DNA from: Herbiconiux sp. L3-i23
Lineage (GTDB): Bacteria; Actinomycetota; Actinomycetes; Actinomycetales; Microbacteriaceae
NCBI RefSeq assembly: GCF_023734115.1
Contig: NZ_AP025737.1
Span: forward strand, 3,038,001-3,102,000
Length of the DNA: 64,000 nt
Direction: 5' to 3'
Part shown: in pieces, positions 54,431 through 61,654 of the stretch
Layout: the number at the start of each line of letters is the position of its first letter
How positions within the stretch are numbered: position 1 is the stretch's first letter
Notes under the pieces: model-generated
Databases searched by the model: none
What the model was told of the DNA's origin: nothing
What the model saw: the letters and a program-made list of their open reading frames with translations, nothing else
Made by a program: the position numbers and the translations under genes

Positions 54431-55299
54431 TCGGACCTCCCCGTCGCCGCCGCGCGAGCGACGATCTTCAGCTTCACGGCGGTCGGCACGCTGATCCGCG
54501 TCGTCCGCAGCCGCGCCGCCGGCGTGTCCGCTATCCGGCGTGACAGAGCGGCGAAGAGCCCGTGAGCGGCGGCGACCGCGCGTCTGCTCCCCCGTGGGAG
54601 CTGCGGGATCACCGCGGCCGCTTGAGCGAGATCGGCGTCGAGGTCGTCGAGCAGGCGAGCCTTGTCGGCCTCGTCGAGACGCGGCACGTCGATGCCGGGG
54701 AAGTAGCTCCGCCCGAGCCGCGAGTAGTCGGCGGCGAGATCGCGCAGGAAGTTGACCTTCTGGAAGGCGGCGCCCAAGGCTCGCGCGCCGCTCTCGAACC
54801 GGGCGCGCTGAGCCTTCGACGGGTTATGCCCATCGAGGAATGCGGCGAGGCACATCAGTCCGACGACCTCGGCCGAGCCGTAGACGTAATCGTTGAAGCT
54901 CGCGTCGTCGTGCTCGGCGCGCACCAGATCCGAGCGCATGGAGCGGAAGAACGGCGCGGTGTAGTTCCGGCCGAAGCCGACCCGCCGAGCGGTCGCGGCG
55001 AATGCGTGCACGACGAGGTCGGTGCTGTAGCCCGTGTCGAGCGCGCGATCGAGTTCCCGTTCGAGCTCGTCGAGCCGCTCCCCCACCTCGTCCGTCGACA
55101 GGCCGGCCTCGGCGGCGACCCCGTCGACGATCTCGTCGGCGACCCGCACCAGCGCGTAGATGTTGGCGACGTGGCGGCGTTCCTCCCGTCCGAGCAGCCG
55201 CGAGGCGGCACCGAAGGACGTCGAGTACCGGCCGATGACGACGCGGGCAGCGGCTTCGGCGGCGGAGAGATACAGTTCGCTGCCGGTCTCGGCGGTCAC
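54427..55299 (-). CDS. crtB: Phytoene synthase CrtB
   Basis: 290 aa, squalene/phytoene synthase family. The two Asp-rich motifs are RVADEIVDG (near residue 52) and LRDLAADYSRLGRSYFP (near residue 190). It condenses two geranylgeranyl diphosphates to phytoene. GTG 55299 overlaps the crtE stop by 4 nt. Confidence 0.95.
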   Translation of the reverse strand: MTAETGSELYLSAAEAAARVVIGRYSTSFGAASRLLGREERRHVANIYALVRVADEIVDGVAAEAGLSTDEVGERLDELERELDRALDTGYSTDLVVHAFAATARRVGFGRNYTAPFFRSMRSDLVRAEHDDASFNDYVYGSAEVVGLMCLAAFLDGHNPSKAQRARFESGARALGAAFQKVNFLRDLAADYSRLGRSYFPGIDVPRLDEADKARLLDDLDADLAQAAAVIPQLPRGSRRAVAAAHGLFAALSRRIADTPAARLRTTRISVPTAVKLKIVARAAATGRSE

Positions 55300-56378
55300 C
55301 GGTCGCGCTCCAGCGCCTGCGCCGCGAAGGGGCGAAGCAGCGGCGCCACGGCGGAGGGCAGCTCGTCGAGCAGCGCGACCGCCGCGGCCGCGTGACGTGA
55401 GGCGAGGGCGCGGGTGTGCGTGTCGGCACCGCTGGCGATCAGCAGCTCGCGGGCGGTCTGCGCCTCGGCGTCGCTCAGATCGGGCTTGCCGAGGAACGGC
55501 GTCAGTTCGGCCCAGTGCGGGCTGGCTGCCGCGAACGCAATGGGGAGGCTGCTCTTGCCTTCGCGGAGATCTCCGAGCGTCGACTTGCCGGTCGCGCGCT
55601 CATCGCCGAAGAGGCCGAGGAGGTCGTCCATCGCCTGGTAGGCGATGCCGATCTCGCAGCCGAACCGTCCGAGCAGGGTGAGGTCGTGGGCCGGGGCTCC
55701 GGCGAGCACCGCACCGGCCTTGAGCGGGGTCTCGAAGGTGTAGACGGCGGTCTTCAGCCGGCACATGGCGACGACCTGATCGACCGTGGGCGGCTCCGCG
55801 ACCATGGAGAAGTCGACATCGGCCAGCTCCCCGGCGGCGGAGGCGAACACGGCCTCGTCGAGCTGTTCGAGCACCGCGTCGCGCACGTCGGAGGCGAGGC
55901 CGGCTCCTTCGACGATGCGGAATGCCCCGGTCAGCGCGAGGTCGCCGGCGATGACGGCGGCCGATTGACCGCGATGCTCGGCCGCCGGGATGGGGATGCC
56001 CGCGGTGGTGGCGATGTCGCGGTAGCTGCCCGAGACGTTCGGCAACCCGCGCCGCGTGAAGTCCCGGTCGATGACGTCGTCGTGGACGATGAGCGCGGTG
56101 TGCAGCAGTTCGAACGCAGCGCCGACGTGCGCCGCCGCGGCGAGGTCGTCGCCCCCGTACGCCTGATAGGCGGAGAGCACGAGCCGCGGCCGGAACCGCT
56201 TGCCCCCGCTGGCGCTCGACTCGAGCCGACGCCAGAGTGCTGCATAGGAGTCGCCGATCCGTCCGGCTCGGCGGGCGGATAGGCTGAAGTAGTCGCTCAA
56301 CACGGCGTCAACGGCCGCTGCGCCCTCGACGTCGAGTCGCGCGTCGCCTGGCGTCGATGGTCGGCGTGAGGCATTCAC
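55296..56378 (-). CDS. crtE: Geranylgeranyl diphosphate synthase CrtE
   Basis: 360 aa polyprenyl synthase. The first Asp-rich motif is LIVHDDVIDRD (near residue 100). The second region is QAMDDLLGLFGDERATGKS, of the form usual in actinobacterial CrtE/IdsA. It makes the C20 precursor and starts the pigment operon. GTG 56378 has no ribosome site. A TAACAC box lies about 8 nt upstream, which fits a leaderless transcript. Confidence 0.93.
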   Translation of the reverse strand: MNASRRPSTPGDARLDVEGAAAVDAVLSDYFSLSARRAGRIGDSYAALWRRLESSASGGKRFRPRLVLSAYQAYGGDDLAAAAHVGAAFELLHTALIVHDDVIDRDFTRRGLPNVSGSYRDIATTAGIPIPAAEHRGQSAAVIAGDLALTGAFRIVEGAGLASDVRDAVLEQLDEAVFASAAGELADVDFSMVAEPPTVDQVVAMCRLKTAVYTFETPLKAGAVLAGAPAHDLTLLGRFGCEIGIAYQAMDDLLGLFGDERATGKSTLGDLREGKSSLPIAFAAASPHWAELTPFLGKPDLSDAEAQTARELLIASGADTHTRALASRHAAAAVALLDELPSAVAPLLRPFAAQALERDR

Positions 56379-56402
56379 AGCGGTCAGTGTTACACAGGCG
56401 AG
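56379..56402. promoter_or_regulatory. 24-nt divergent promoter region, crtE/idi
   Basis: Only 24 nt separate the two start codons. Toward crtE it reads TGTGTAACACT, then about 8 nt to GTG. Toward idi it reads TGTTACAC, then 7 nt to ATG. Both fit a -10 box just ahead of a leaderless start, and both use the same near-palindrome (GTGT-T-ACAC core), which may also be a regulator site. Confidence 0.55.
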
Positions 56403-56951
56403 ATGACGAGAACTGAGAGCGACGAGCAAGTCGTTCTGCTTGATGCGGCGGGCTCCCCGATCGGCATCGCACCGAAGGCGTCGGTGCACGACGACGCGAC
56501 CCCGCTGCACCTCGCGTTCTCCTGCCATGTGAGCGATGCGGAGGGCCGGCTGCTGGTCACCCGGCGCGCCCTGCACAAGCGCACCTGGCCCGGTGTGTGG
56601 ACGAACTCCTTCTGCGGTCATCCGGGACCGGACGAGGCCATGGAGGACGCCGTCCGGCGGCGTGGACGCGACGAACTCGGCATCGAACTCGAGGACCTCC
56701 GACTCGTTCTCCCCGACTTCCGCTACCGGGCGGTCGACGCGAGCGGCGTCGTCGAGAACGAGGTCTGCCCGGTGTATCGCGCCCGGATCGCCACCCCGCT
56801 CTCGCCGAACCACCTCGAGGTGATGGATTACGAGTGGGTCGACGAGCGCGAGTTCGCGCCCGTGGTCGCCGCCGCGACGTTCGCGTTCAGCCCATGGCTG
56901 GCGTTGCAGTTCCCCGAACTGGCAGCGGCCGAGGCGCTCGCCCGCGAGTAG
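56403..56951 (+). CDS. idi: Isopentenyl-diphosphate delta-isomerase, type 1
   Basis: 182 aa Nudix-fold enzyme. It contains PLHLAFSCHVSD, TWPGVWTNSFCGHPGPDEAM (the catalytic Cys lies in FCGHP) and a Nudix-like helix RRRGRDELGIELEDL. It interconverts IPP and DMAPP, supplying both the C20 chain and the C5 units added by CrtEb. It is divergent from crtE and convergent with dcd; the stop codons are 12 nt apart. Confidence 0.95.
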   Translation: MTRTESDEQVVLLDAAGSPIGIAPKASVHDDATPLHLAFSCHVSDAEGRLLVTRRALHKRTWPGVWTNSFCGHPGPDEAMEDAVRRRGRDELGIELEDLRLVLPDFRYRAVDASGVVENEVCPVYRARIATPLSPNHLEVMDYEWVDEREFAPVVAAATFAFSPWLALQFPELAAAEALARE

Positions 56952-56963
56952 GGGTACCGGAGA

Positions 56964-57569
56964 TCAGGCGCCAGGGCTGCCCGCGTCCGTGACGGTGACG
57001 TCGGTGCGGTGGAAGTTCTGGAAGGACCGCGACGCGGTCGGCCCCCGCTGGCCGTGATACCGCGACTGGTAGCCGGCGGAGCCGTACGGCTGCTCGGCGG
57101 GGCTGCTCAGCTGGAAGAAGCAGAGCTGGCCGATCTTCATGCCGGGCCACAGCTTGATGGGCAGGGTCGCCACGTTGCTCAGTTCGAGGGTGACGTGACC
57201 GGAGAAGCCGGGATCGATGAACCCCGCGGTCGAATGGGTCAGCAGGCCGAGACGGCCGAGCGAGCTCTTGCCCTCGAGGCGGGCGGCGACGTCGTCGGGC
57301 AACGTGACCCGCTCGAAGGTCGACCCGAGCACGAATTCCCCCGGATGAAGGATGAAGGCCTGATCCGACTTCGCCTCGACGAGCCGGGTCAGCTCGGGCT
57401 GATCCTCGGCGGGGTCGATGAAGGGGTACTTGTGGTTGTCGAACAGCCGGAAATACCGGTCGATTCGCACATCGAAGCTCGACGGCTGCAGCAACTCGGG
57501 CGAATACGGCTCGAGTCCGATGCGACCGGATTCGATCTGGGCACGGATATCGCGGTCCGAGAGCAGCAC
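56964..57569 (-). CDS. dcd: dCTP deaminase (possibly bifunctional dCTP deaminase-dUTPase)
   Basis: 201 aa from GTG 57569, where the protein begins [15 protein letters not shown] as is usual; GTG 57578 would add three residues. The active-site region [20 protein letters not shown] and [12 protein letters not shown] matches the actinobacterial enzymes known to turn dCTP into dUMP. It serves dTMP synthesis. The C-terminus [10 protein letters not shown] is variable. Confidence 0.94.
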   Translation of the reverse strand: MLLSDRDIRAQIESGRIGLEPYSPELLQPSSFDVRIDRYFRLFDNHKYPFIDPAEDQPELTRLVEAKSDQAFILHPGEFVLGSTFERVTLPDDVAARLEGKSSLGRLGLLTHSTAGFIDPGFSGHVTLELSNVATLPIKLWPGMKIGQLCFFQLSSPAEQPYGSAGYQSRYHGQRGPTASRSFQNFHRTDVTVTDAGSPGA

Positions 57570-57595
57570 GAGGGCCACTGTATCGGGCGGCGGTG

Positions 57596-57925
57596 TCAGG
57601 CGGCGAGCGCCACCTCTCCCTTGGTCGAGAGCGCAGCGGCACTGGAGGACAGCCGAGCGGCGGCGCCGAGGGCGAGGTCGAGGAGCGACCGGTCGAGCGA
57701 AGCGGCGAGGGCGCCGACGATCTCGCTCGAGGGCTCCTTCACGCCCCGCTCGAGCTCCGACAGGTACTGGGCTGAGACACCGGCCCTCTGTCCGACAGCG
57801 GCCAGCGTCTCTCCTCGCGCGCGGCGAAGACCGCGCAGCTCAGCGCCGAGGACTTCGCGCCACAGCGGACCCGCCGCCGGCTTTCCCGATGGCGTGGGGT
57901 CGGCGTCGGACGGCGATCGGCTCAC
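57596..57925 (-). CDS. XRE-family transcriptional regulator
   Basis: 109 aa. A helix-turn-helix ([20 protein letters not shown]) and [14 protein letters not shown] lie in the middle, followed by a short Ala/Leu-rich tail. There is no sensor domain. The start is uncertain: GTG 57925 is taken, TTG 57937 is possible. The frameshifted hydrolase gene ends 72 nt upstream on the same strand, so it may once have been controlled by this protein. Confidence 0.85.
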   Translation of the reverse strand: MSRSPSDADPTPSGKPAAGPLWREVLGAELRGLRRARGETLAAVGQRAGVSAQYLSELERGVKEPSSEIVGALAASLDRSLLDLALGAAARLSSSAAALSTKGEVALAA

Positions 57926-57997
57926 TCCCCCACTCAACAGGACTGAGGGGCTCGGTGCCGCGTCGTTCCGCTCACAGCGGACCCGTGCGGAACCGGC

Positions 57998-58701
57998 TCA
58001 TCGGACGAGCATGGCCTCGATCTGGGCGACCACGAGGTCGGGCCGGGAGAGGAAGGGGTGATGGCCGGTGGGGAGCTCGACCGCGCGCGTCGCCTTCGCG
58101 GCATGGAAGCGCTGCAGCTCGATCGAGGTGCTGCGGTCGTCCGCGCAGACGAGGTAGGTGGAGGGGACGCCCTCCACCCTTCTCGACTGGTCGGCGTGAC
58201 GAACGCCGCTGCCGACTGGGCGGTCACACGGCTCCAGCCCTCGCGCTGGATCTCGGGGTCGGCGTCGTGCAGGAAGCGGGCGGCGAACCCGGCCGAGTCG
58301 TATCCCGCGACCGCGAGCCTGCCACCGCCCGCATCGGCGATCGTCACCGGATCCGGCTCGGCGCTCATGATGCCGGCCTGGGTCTCCCCGAGTTCGGGCA
58401 GGTAGGAGGAGATGAGGAGCACGCCGGCGACGGCCGGGTGGTGCCCTGCTTCGGCGATGACGGTGCCGCCGTAGGAGTGACCGACGACGACGGCACGGTC
58501 GACGGCGTCGAGCACCGAACGGAGCGCCTCCGCGTCGGCGATCAGGCCGGCCTGCACGTCGGCCTGATCGCCCTCGCCGCAGGACGGCAGCTCGACCGCT
58601 CGACTGCGGATGCCGGTGCGCTCGAAGAGCAGCTCCGCGACAGGCCGCCACCACCACTCGCCGTCTCGAACGAGTGCGCCGTGAACGAAGACCGCTTCCA
58701 T
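57998..58701 (-). pseudogene. Alpha/beta hydrolase, frameshifted
   Basis: Reading starts at ATG 58701 with EAVFVHGALVRDGEWWWRPV and the nucleophile elbow VVVGHSYGGTVIAE (Ser near residue 95). It stays convincing up to AAAFVTPTSREGW near 58190. The natural continuation (VEGVPSTYLVCADDRSTSIE, ending AQIEAMLVR at 57998) is in another frame. The break lies in the run AAGGGTGGAG at about 58182-58191, where one missing G would restore a full-length protein of about 234 aa. Either the gene is inactive, or the base is a sequencing error in a G-run. Confidence 0.75.
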
Positions 58702-58814
58702 GCCGATGACGCTAACCCGGCACGCAGCGGCCCGGAGCGATATCCGCTCACAGCAGCGAACACGATCGGGTCATGCTAGGAGGTGCGGCCCTTGATACCT
58801 CCGCCCGCGGTCCG

Positions 58815-59228
58815 TCAGTGGTCGCGGAACCAGTCGAGGAGCCACCGGGCGCGGGAAACGGTCCCCCAGCGCCCGATCCCGCTCCTGCTCGTGCCGAAGA
58901 CGTCATCGAAGCCGGGGATGTCACGGAGGTCGGCATCCGTCACCGATCGAAAGCCCATCGTCCAATCGGCGAACTCGCGGCGTGCGATCGTCCGTTCGAG
59001 CACCGGTGTCACACCGCCATGTCGCCGGTCCGCGGCGATGACAGCGAGCCGCTCCCGCACTGCGCCATCGGGCCCTTCGAGAGCCTGCATGAACTGGCCG
59101 TCCTTGTAGACCAGCAGGCCGGTGAGGCCGAGGGCCGAGTTGTTGCTCCGACTCGTCGTCAGGAGCGCCTGAAGCTGCGCGTCCGAGAACGCAGTGACGG
59201 CGGTGCTGACGTACACGACGGACTGCAT
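58815..59228 (-). CDS. BLUF-domain blue-light receptor
   Basis: 137 aa. The BLUF domain covers residues 1-95: VVYVSTAVTAFSDAQLQALL (with the flavin-side Tyr at residue 6), then SNNSALGLTGLLVYKDGQF with MQALEG, which supply the conserved Asn and Gln, and ADRRHGGV. A short C-terminal helix region (residues 100-137) ends RARWLLDWFRDH. It binds FAD and signals by protein contact; no output domain is attached, so it is a short BLUF protein. It lies 2.4 kb from the pigment genes. ATG 59228 has GGAGG upstream. Confidence 0.93.
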   Translation of the reverse strand: MQSVVYVSTAVTAFSDAQLQALLTTSRSNNSALGLTGLLVYKDGQFMQALEGPDGAVRERLAVIAADRRHGGVTPVLERTIARREFADWTMGFRSVTDADLRDIPGFDDVFGTSRSGIGRWGTVSRARWLLDWFRDH

Positions 59229-59315
59229 GCGGCCTCCCTGCCACCCCCGGAACCGGCGGGCGACGAAAGACTAGTGCCGTCTCGACGAATGCAAGGGCAG
59301 GGGAGGTCCGTGTTG

Positions 59316-59389
59316 TGGAGCGGATGACGGGAATCGAACCCGCGCTATCAGCTTGGGAAGCTGAAGTTCTGCCATTGAACTACATCCGC
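59316..59389 (-). tRNA. tRNA-Gly (anticodon CCC), CCA encoded
   Basis: Acceptor arms GCGGATG and CATCCGC pair fully. The anticodon stem TCAGC/GCTGA encloses the loop TTCCCAA (anticodon CCC). The T arm contains GGTTCGATTCC. The 3' CCA is encoded (TGG at 59316-59318 on the top strand). Confidence 0.96.
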
Positions 59390-59464
59390 GCACTCCGCCG
59401 TGCGGAGCGCCTCCCATTGTAGAGGCCAGTCCCGGCCGTCCGCTCGCCCGCTATCCTCACCTGC

Positions 59465-59737
59465 GTGCACACCTTCCCCGACGACGTCGTGACCGCGGTA
59501 CTCCGCCATATGAACGACGACCACAACGACGACAGCCTGGTGATCGTCCGCGCCAACGGCGCGCCCGACGCCTCTCGGGCTCGTATGACGAGGATCGACG
59601 GCGAGGCGGGCACCTGGGTGGTCACGACTCCGAAGGGCGAACGCGAGTTGCGGGTCGCGTGGTCCACTCCGATCACCAAACGCGCCGAGATCCGTCGGGA
59701 GATCGTGCTCCTGCACGAAGAAGCCCTGATCAGCTGA
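59465..59737 (+). CDS. DUF2470 domain protein (possible heme/iron-related)
   Basis: 90 aa, GTG start. It consists of a DUF2470 domain: VLRHMNDDHNDDSLVIVRAN at the start, then ARMTRIDGEAGTW and RVAWSTPITKRAEIRREIVL. This domain occurs in heme-utilisation (HugZ-type) and related proteins. A heme oxygenase gene 1.5 kb downstream with an iron box fits such a link, but the two are not in one operon. Confidence 0.88.
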   Translation: MHTFPDDVVTAVLRHMNDDHNDDSLVIVRANGAPDASRARMTRIDGEAGTWVVTTPKGERELRVAWSTPITKRAEIRREIVLLHEEALIS

Positions 59738-59898
59738 CATAAAGTGAGGTGTGTCAGCGGTTTTCTGGCATTGCTCGGTAAGTCGGCTGTGAGCCGGCCC
59801 GGCTGGCACGATCGGTCCTGACCAAACCATTAGCGTCGCCTTCACGAACACCAAGAGACGCGGCACCTGGTCGCGCCTTCATCGATGGAGGAACAGCC

Positions 59899-60336
59899 AC
59901 GAGCACCGTCCGCACGTCCCTGACCCATTCGCCCAACCGCATCGTCGCCACGGCCTTCGGAGCGGTCTACCTGCTGGTCGGCCTGCTCGGCTACCTCGTC
60001 GCGGGCGGCAACACCGGATTCATCTCCACCGACGGTCCCCTGCTGCTCGGCATCTTCCAGATCAACCACCTGCACAACACCGCACACCTGCTGATCGGTG
60101 CGGCGCTCCTGATCGCCGGACTCAGCAACGTGGCGGCCGCCAAGACCGTCAACGGCGTCGTCGGTGCGGCCTACCTGCTGCTCGGTATCGTCGGGTTCTT
60201 CATCGTCGACACCCCGGCGAACCTCCTCGCCCTGAACCTGCCCGACCACTTCCTGCACCTCGGCAGCGCTGTCATCCTGGGTGGCGTGGCGCTCGGCGCG
60301 GACAAGTCCACCGCGGGCGGCGTCGCGCACGCCTGA
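59899..60336 (+). CDS. DUF4383-like membrane protein, apparent ACG start
   Basis: 145 aa, four hydrophobic segments (about 12-32, 48-72, 77-100, 110-130) with GIFQINHLHNTAHLLIGAAL between the first two, as in actinobacterial DUF4383 proteins of unknown function. The frame has no ATG, GTG or TTG for more than 80 nt before the first membrane segment. GGAGGA lies 6 nt before ACG 59899, giving a protein that begins STVRTSLTHSP. An internal GTG 60130 would remove two membrane segments. ACG is therefore the best start. Confidence 0.85.
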   Translation, partial: TSTVRTSLTHSPNRIVATAFGAVYLLVGLLGYLVAGGNTGFISTDGPLLLGIFQINHLHNTAHLLIGAALLIAGLSNVAAAKTVNGVVGAAYLLLGIVGFFIVDTPANLLALNLPDHFLHLGSAVILGGVALGADKSTAGGVAHA

Positions 60337-60347
60337 TCCCTCGCCAT

Positions 60348-60407
60348 CCGGGTCGAGCCTCGCTCGGACCCGGTCACGGCGGCGGGGCCGAGAAGGCTCC
60401 GCCGCCG
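60348..60407. terminator. Two successive hairpins after the DUF4383-like gene
   Basis: First: CCGGGTC/GACCCGG arms (60348-60373). Second: CGGCGGCGG/CCGCCGCCG arms (60377-60407). They fill most of the gap to the next gene, which starts at 60431 with AGGAGG. No T-run is present. Confidence 0.55.
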
Positions 60408-60430
60408 TCCCACGAATCGAAGGAGGCGAC

Positions 60431-60955
60431 ATGCGCCAGCTGTTCCGCACCTGGGTCGCCATGGCCGTCTTCGGCGCCGGCCTCATCCACCTCGCCGTCG
60501 CGGCGGCGGCGCCGGTCCCCCTCCTCGCGGCCTTCGCGGTGCTCGGTGCGGCGGAACTCGTCTGGGCCGTGGTCACCCTGGCCCGCGGGCGCTACGTCCT
60601 CAGTGCCGCTGCTCCCCTGTTCACCCTCGCGCCGATCGTCGTGTGGGGTTCGGGCATCGCCGCCGGCGTCGACTCGGCGCAGATCCCGCCGATCGCTCTT
60701 GCCGCCGGCACGCTGCTCGACCTGATCGCAACGATCGCCGTGGCCCTCGAACGTCGCCGCGGCACCGCACGAAAGACCGCCGACTCCCCCGCCGCCGGTC
60801 GCCTCGTCCTCGGCTTCGTCGCGGGCGCCTTCGCGATGGCAGCCATCACCTTGCCGGCGCTCGGCCAGACCGCGGCGGGTATCGCGGCGAGCAACGGACC
60901 CCACTCGCATCAGGCGCCGAGTCTCGAAATCGAGGTCGACCATCCGGGGCACTGA
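60431..60955 (+). CDS. Membrane protein of unknown function
   Basis: 174 aa. Four hydrophobic segments lie in the first 115 residues (e.g. VAMAVFGAGLIHLAVAAAAP), then a basic loop (ERRRGTARKT). A fifth segment is near residue 140, and the tail is HSHQ...HPGH-rich and could bind metal. No family is recognised. AGGAGG stands 5 nt before ATG. It precedes the heme oxygenase by 39 nt, but the iron box lies between them, so separate transcription is likely. Confidence 0.78.
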   Translation: MRQLFRTWVAMAVFGAGLIHLAVAAAAPVPLLAAFAVLGAAELVWAVVTLARGRYVLSAAAPLFTLAPIVVWGSGIAAGVDSAQIPPIALAAGTLLDLIATIAVALERRRGTARKTADSPAAGRLVLGFVAGAFAMAAITLPALGQTAAGIAASNGPHSHQAPSLEIEVDHPGH

Positions 60956-60964
60956 CCCCTAAGC

Positions 60965-60978
60965 TTAGGCTCACCTAA
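60965..60978. promoter_or_regulatory. DtxR/IdeR-type iron box
   Basis: TTAGGCTCACCTAA resembles the DtxR consensus (TTAGGTTAGCCTAACCTAA) with both outer arms intact. It lies 16 nt upstream of the heme oxygenase start, so iron should repress that gene. Confidence 0.75.
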
Positions 60979-60994
60979 CCATCAAGGAGTCCCG

Positions 60995-61654
60995 GTGAGC
61001 GTCCTGCCCTTCTCGCAAGCACTGCGCGAGCGAACCCGCACCGACCATTCGTCGAGCGAAGGGGCCGGCTTCATGACCGACCTCATGGCGGGCAAGGGCA
61101 GCCGCGACGACTACGTCGCTCTCGTCGAACAGCACTACTTCATCTACGAGGCCATCGAATCGGCAGCCCACGCGATGGCCGACGACCCGGTCGCGCGCCA
61201 CTTCATCGCGCGCGAACTCACCCGGCTTCCCGCCCTGGAGCAGGATCTCGCCTTCCTCGTGGGGGAGGACTGGCGCGACCGCATCTCACCGCTGCCCACC
61301 ACGTCGCGGTACGTCGCCCGCATCGAAGAGGTATGCCACGACTGGGCGGGCGGCTTCGTCGCCCACCACTACACCCGCTACCTCGGCGACCTTTCCGGTG
61401 GGCAGATCATCCGCACCCTCATGCAGCGCCAGTTCGGCTTCGAGACCAACGGTGTCGGCTTCTACCTGTTCGACCAGATCGCCAAGCCGCGCGAGTTCAA
61501 GGACCGCTACCGCGAGCAACTCGACAGCGTCGGCTGGGACGCGTCCGAGCAGCAGCGGGTCATCGACGAGGTCGTCCTCGCCTACCGCTTCAACACCGAG
61601 CTGTTCGCCGACCTGGCGGACAACCGGTCATTTCGGAGCGCCGCCGTCGGCTGA
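60995..61654 (+). CDS. Heme oxygenase (biliverdin-producing)
   Basis: 219 aa, all-helical HmuO/HO-1 fold. The proximal His lies in RERTRTDHSSSEGAGFM (near residue 18). The distal helix carries the conserved YTRYLGDLSGGQIIRTLM (Gly-rich kink over the heme, near residue 135). It breaks heme to biliverdin, CO and iron. GTG 60995 follows AAGGAG. Its last 27 nt overlap the convergent helicase gene. Confidence 0.95.
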   Translation: MSVLPFSQALRERTRTDHSSSEGAGFMTDLMAGKGSRDDYVALVEQHYFIYEAIESAAHAMADDPVARHFIARELTRLPALEQDLAFLVGEDWRDRISPLPTTSRYVARIEEVCHDWAGGFVAHHYTRYLGDLSGGQIIRTLMQRQFGFETNGVGFYLFDQIAKPREFKDRYREQLDSVGWDASEQQRVIDEVVLAYRFNTELFADLADNRSFRSAAVG

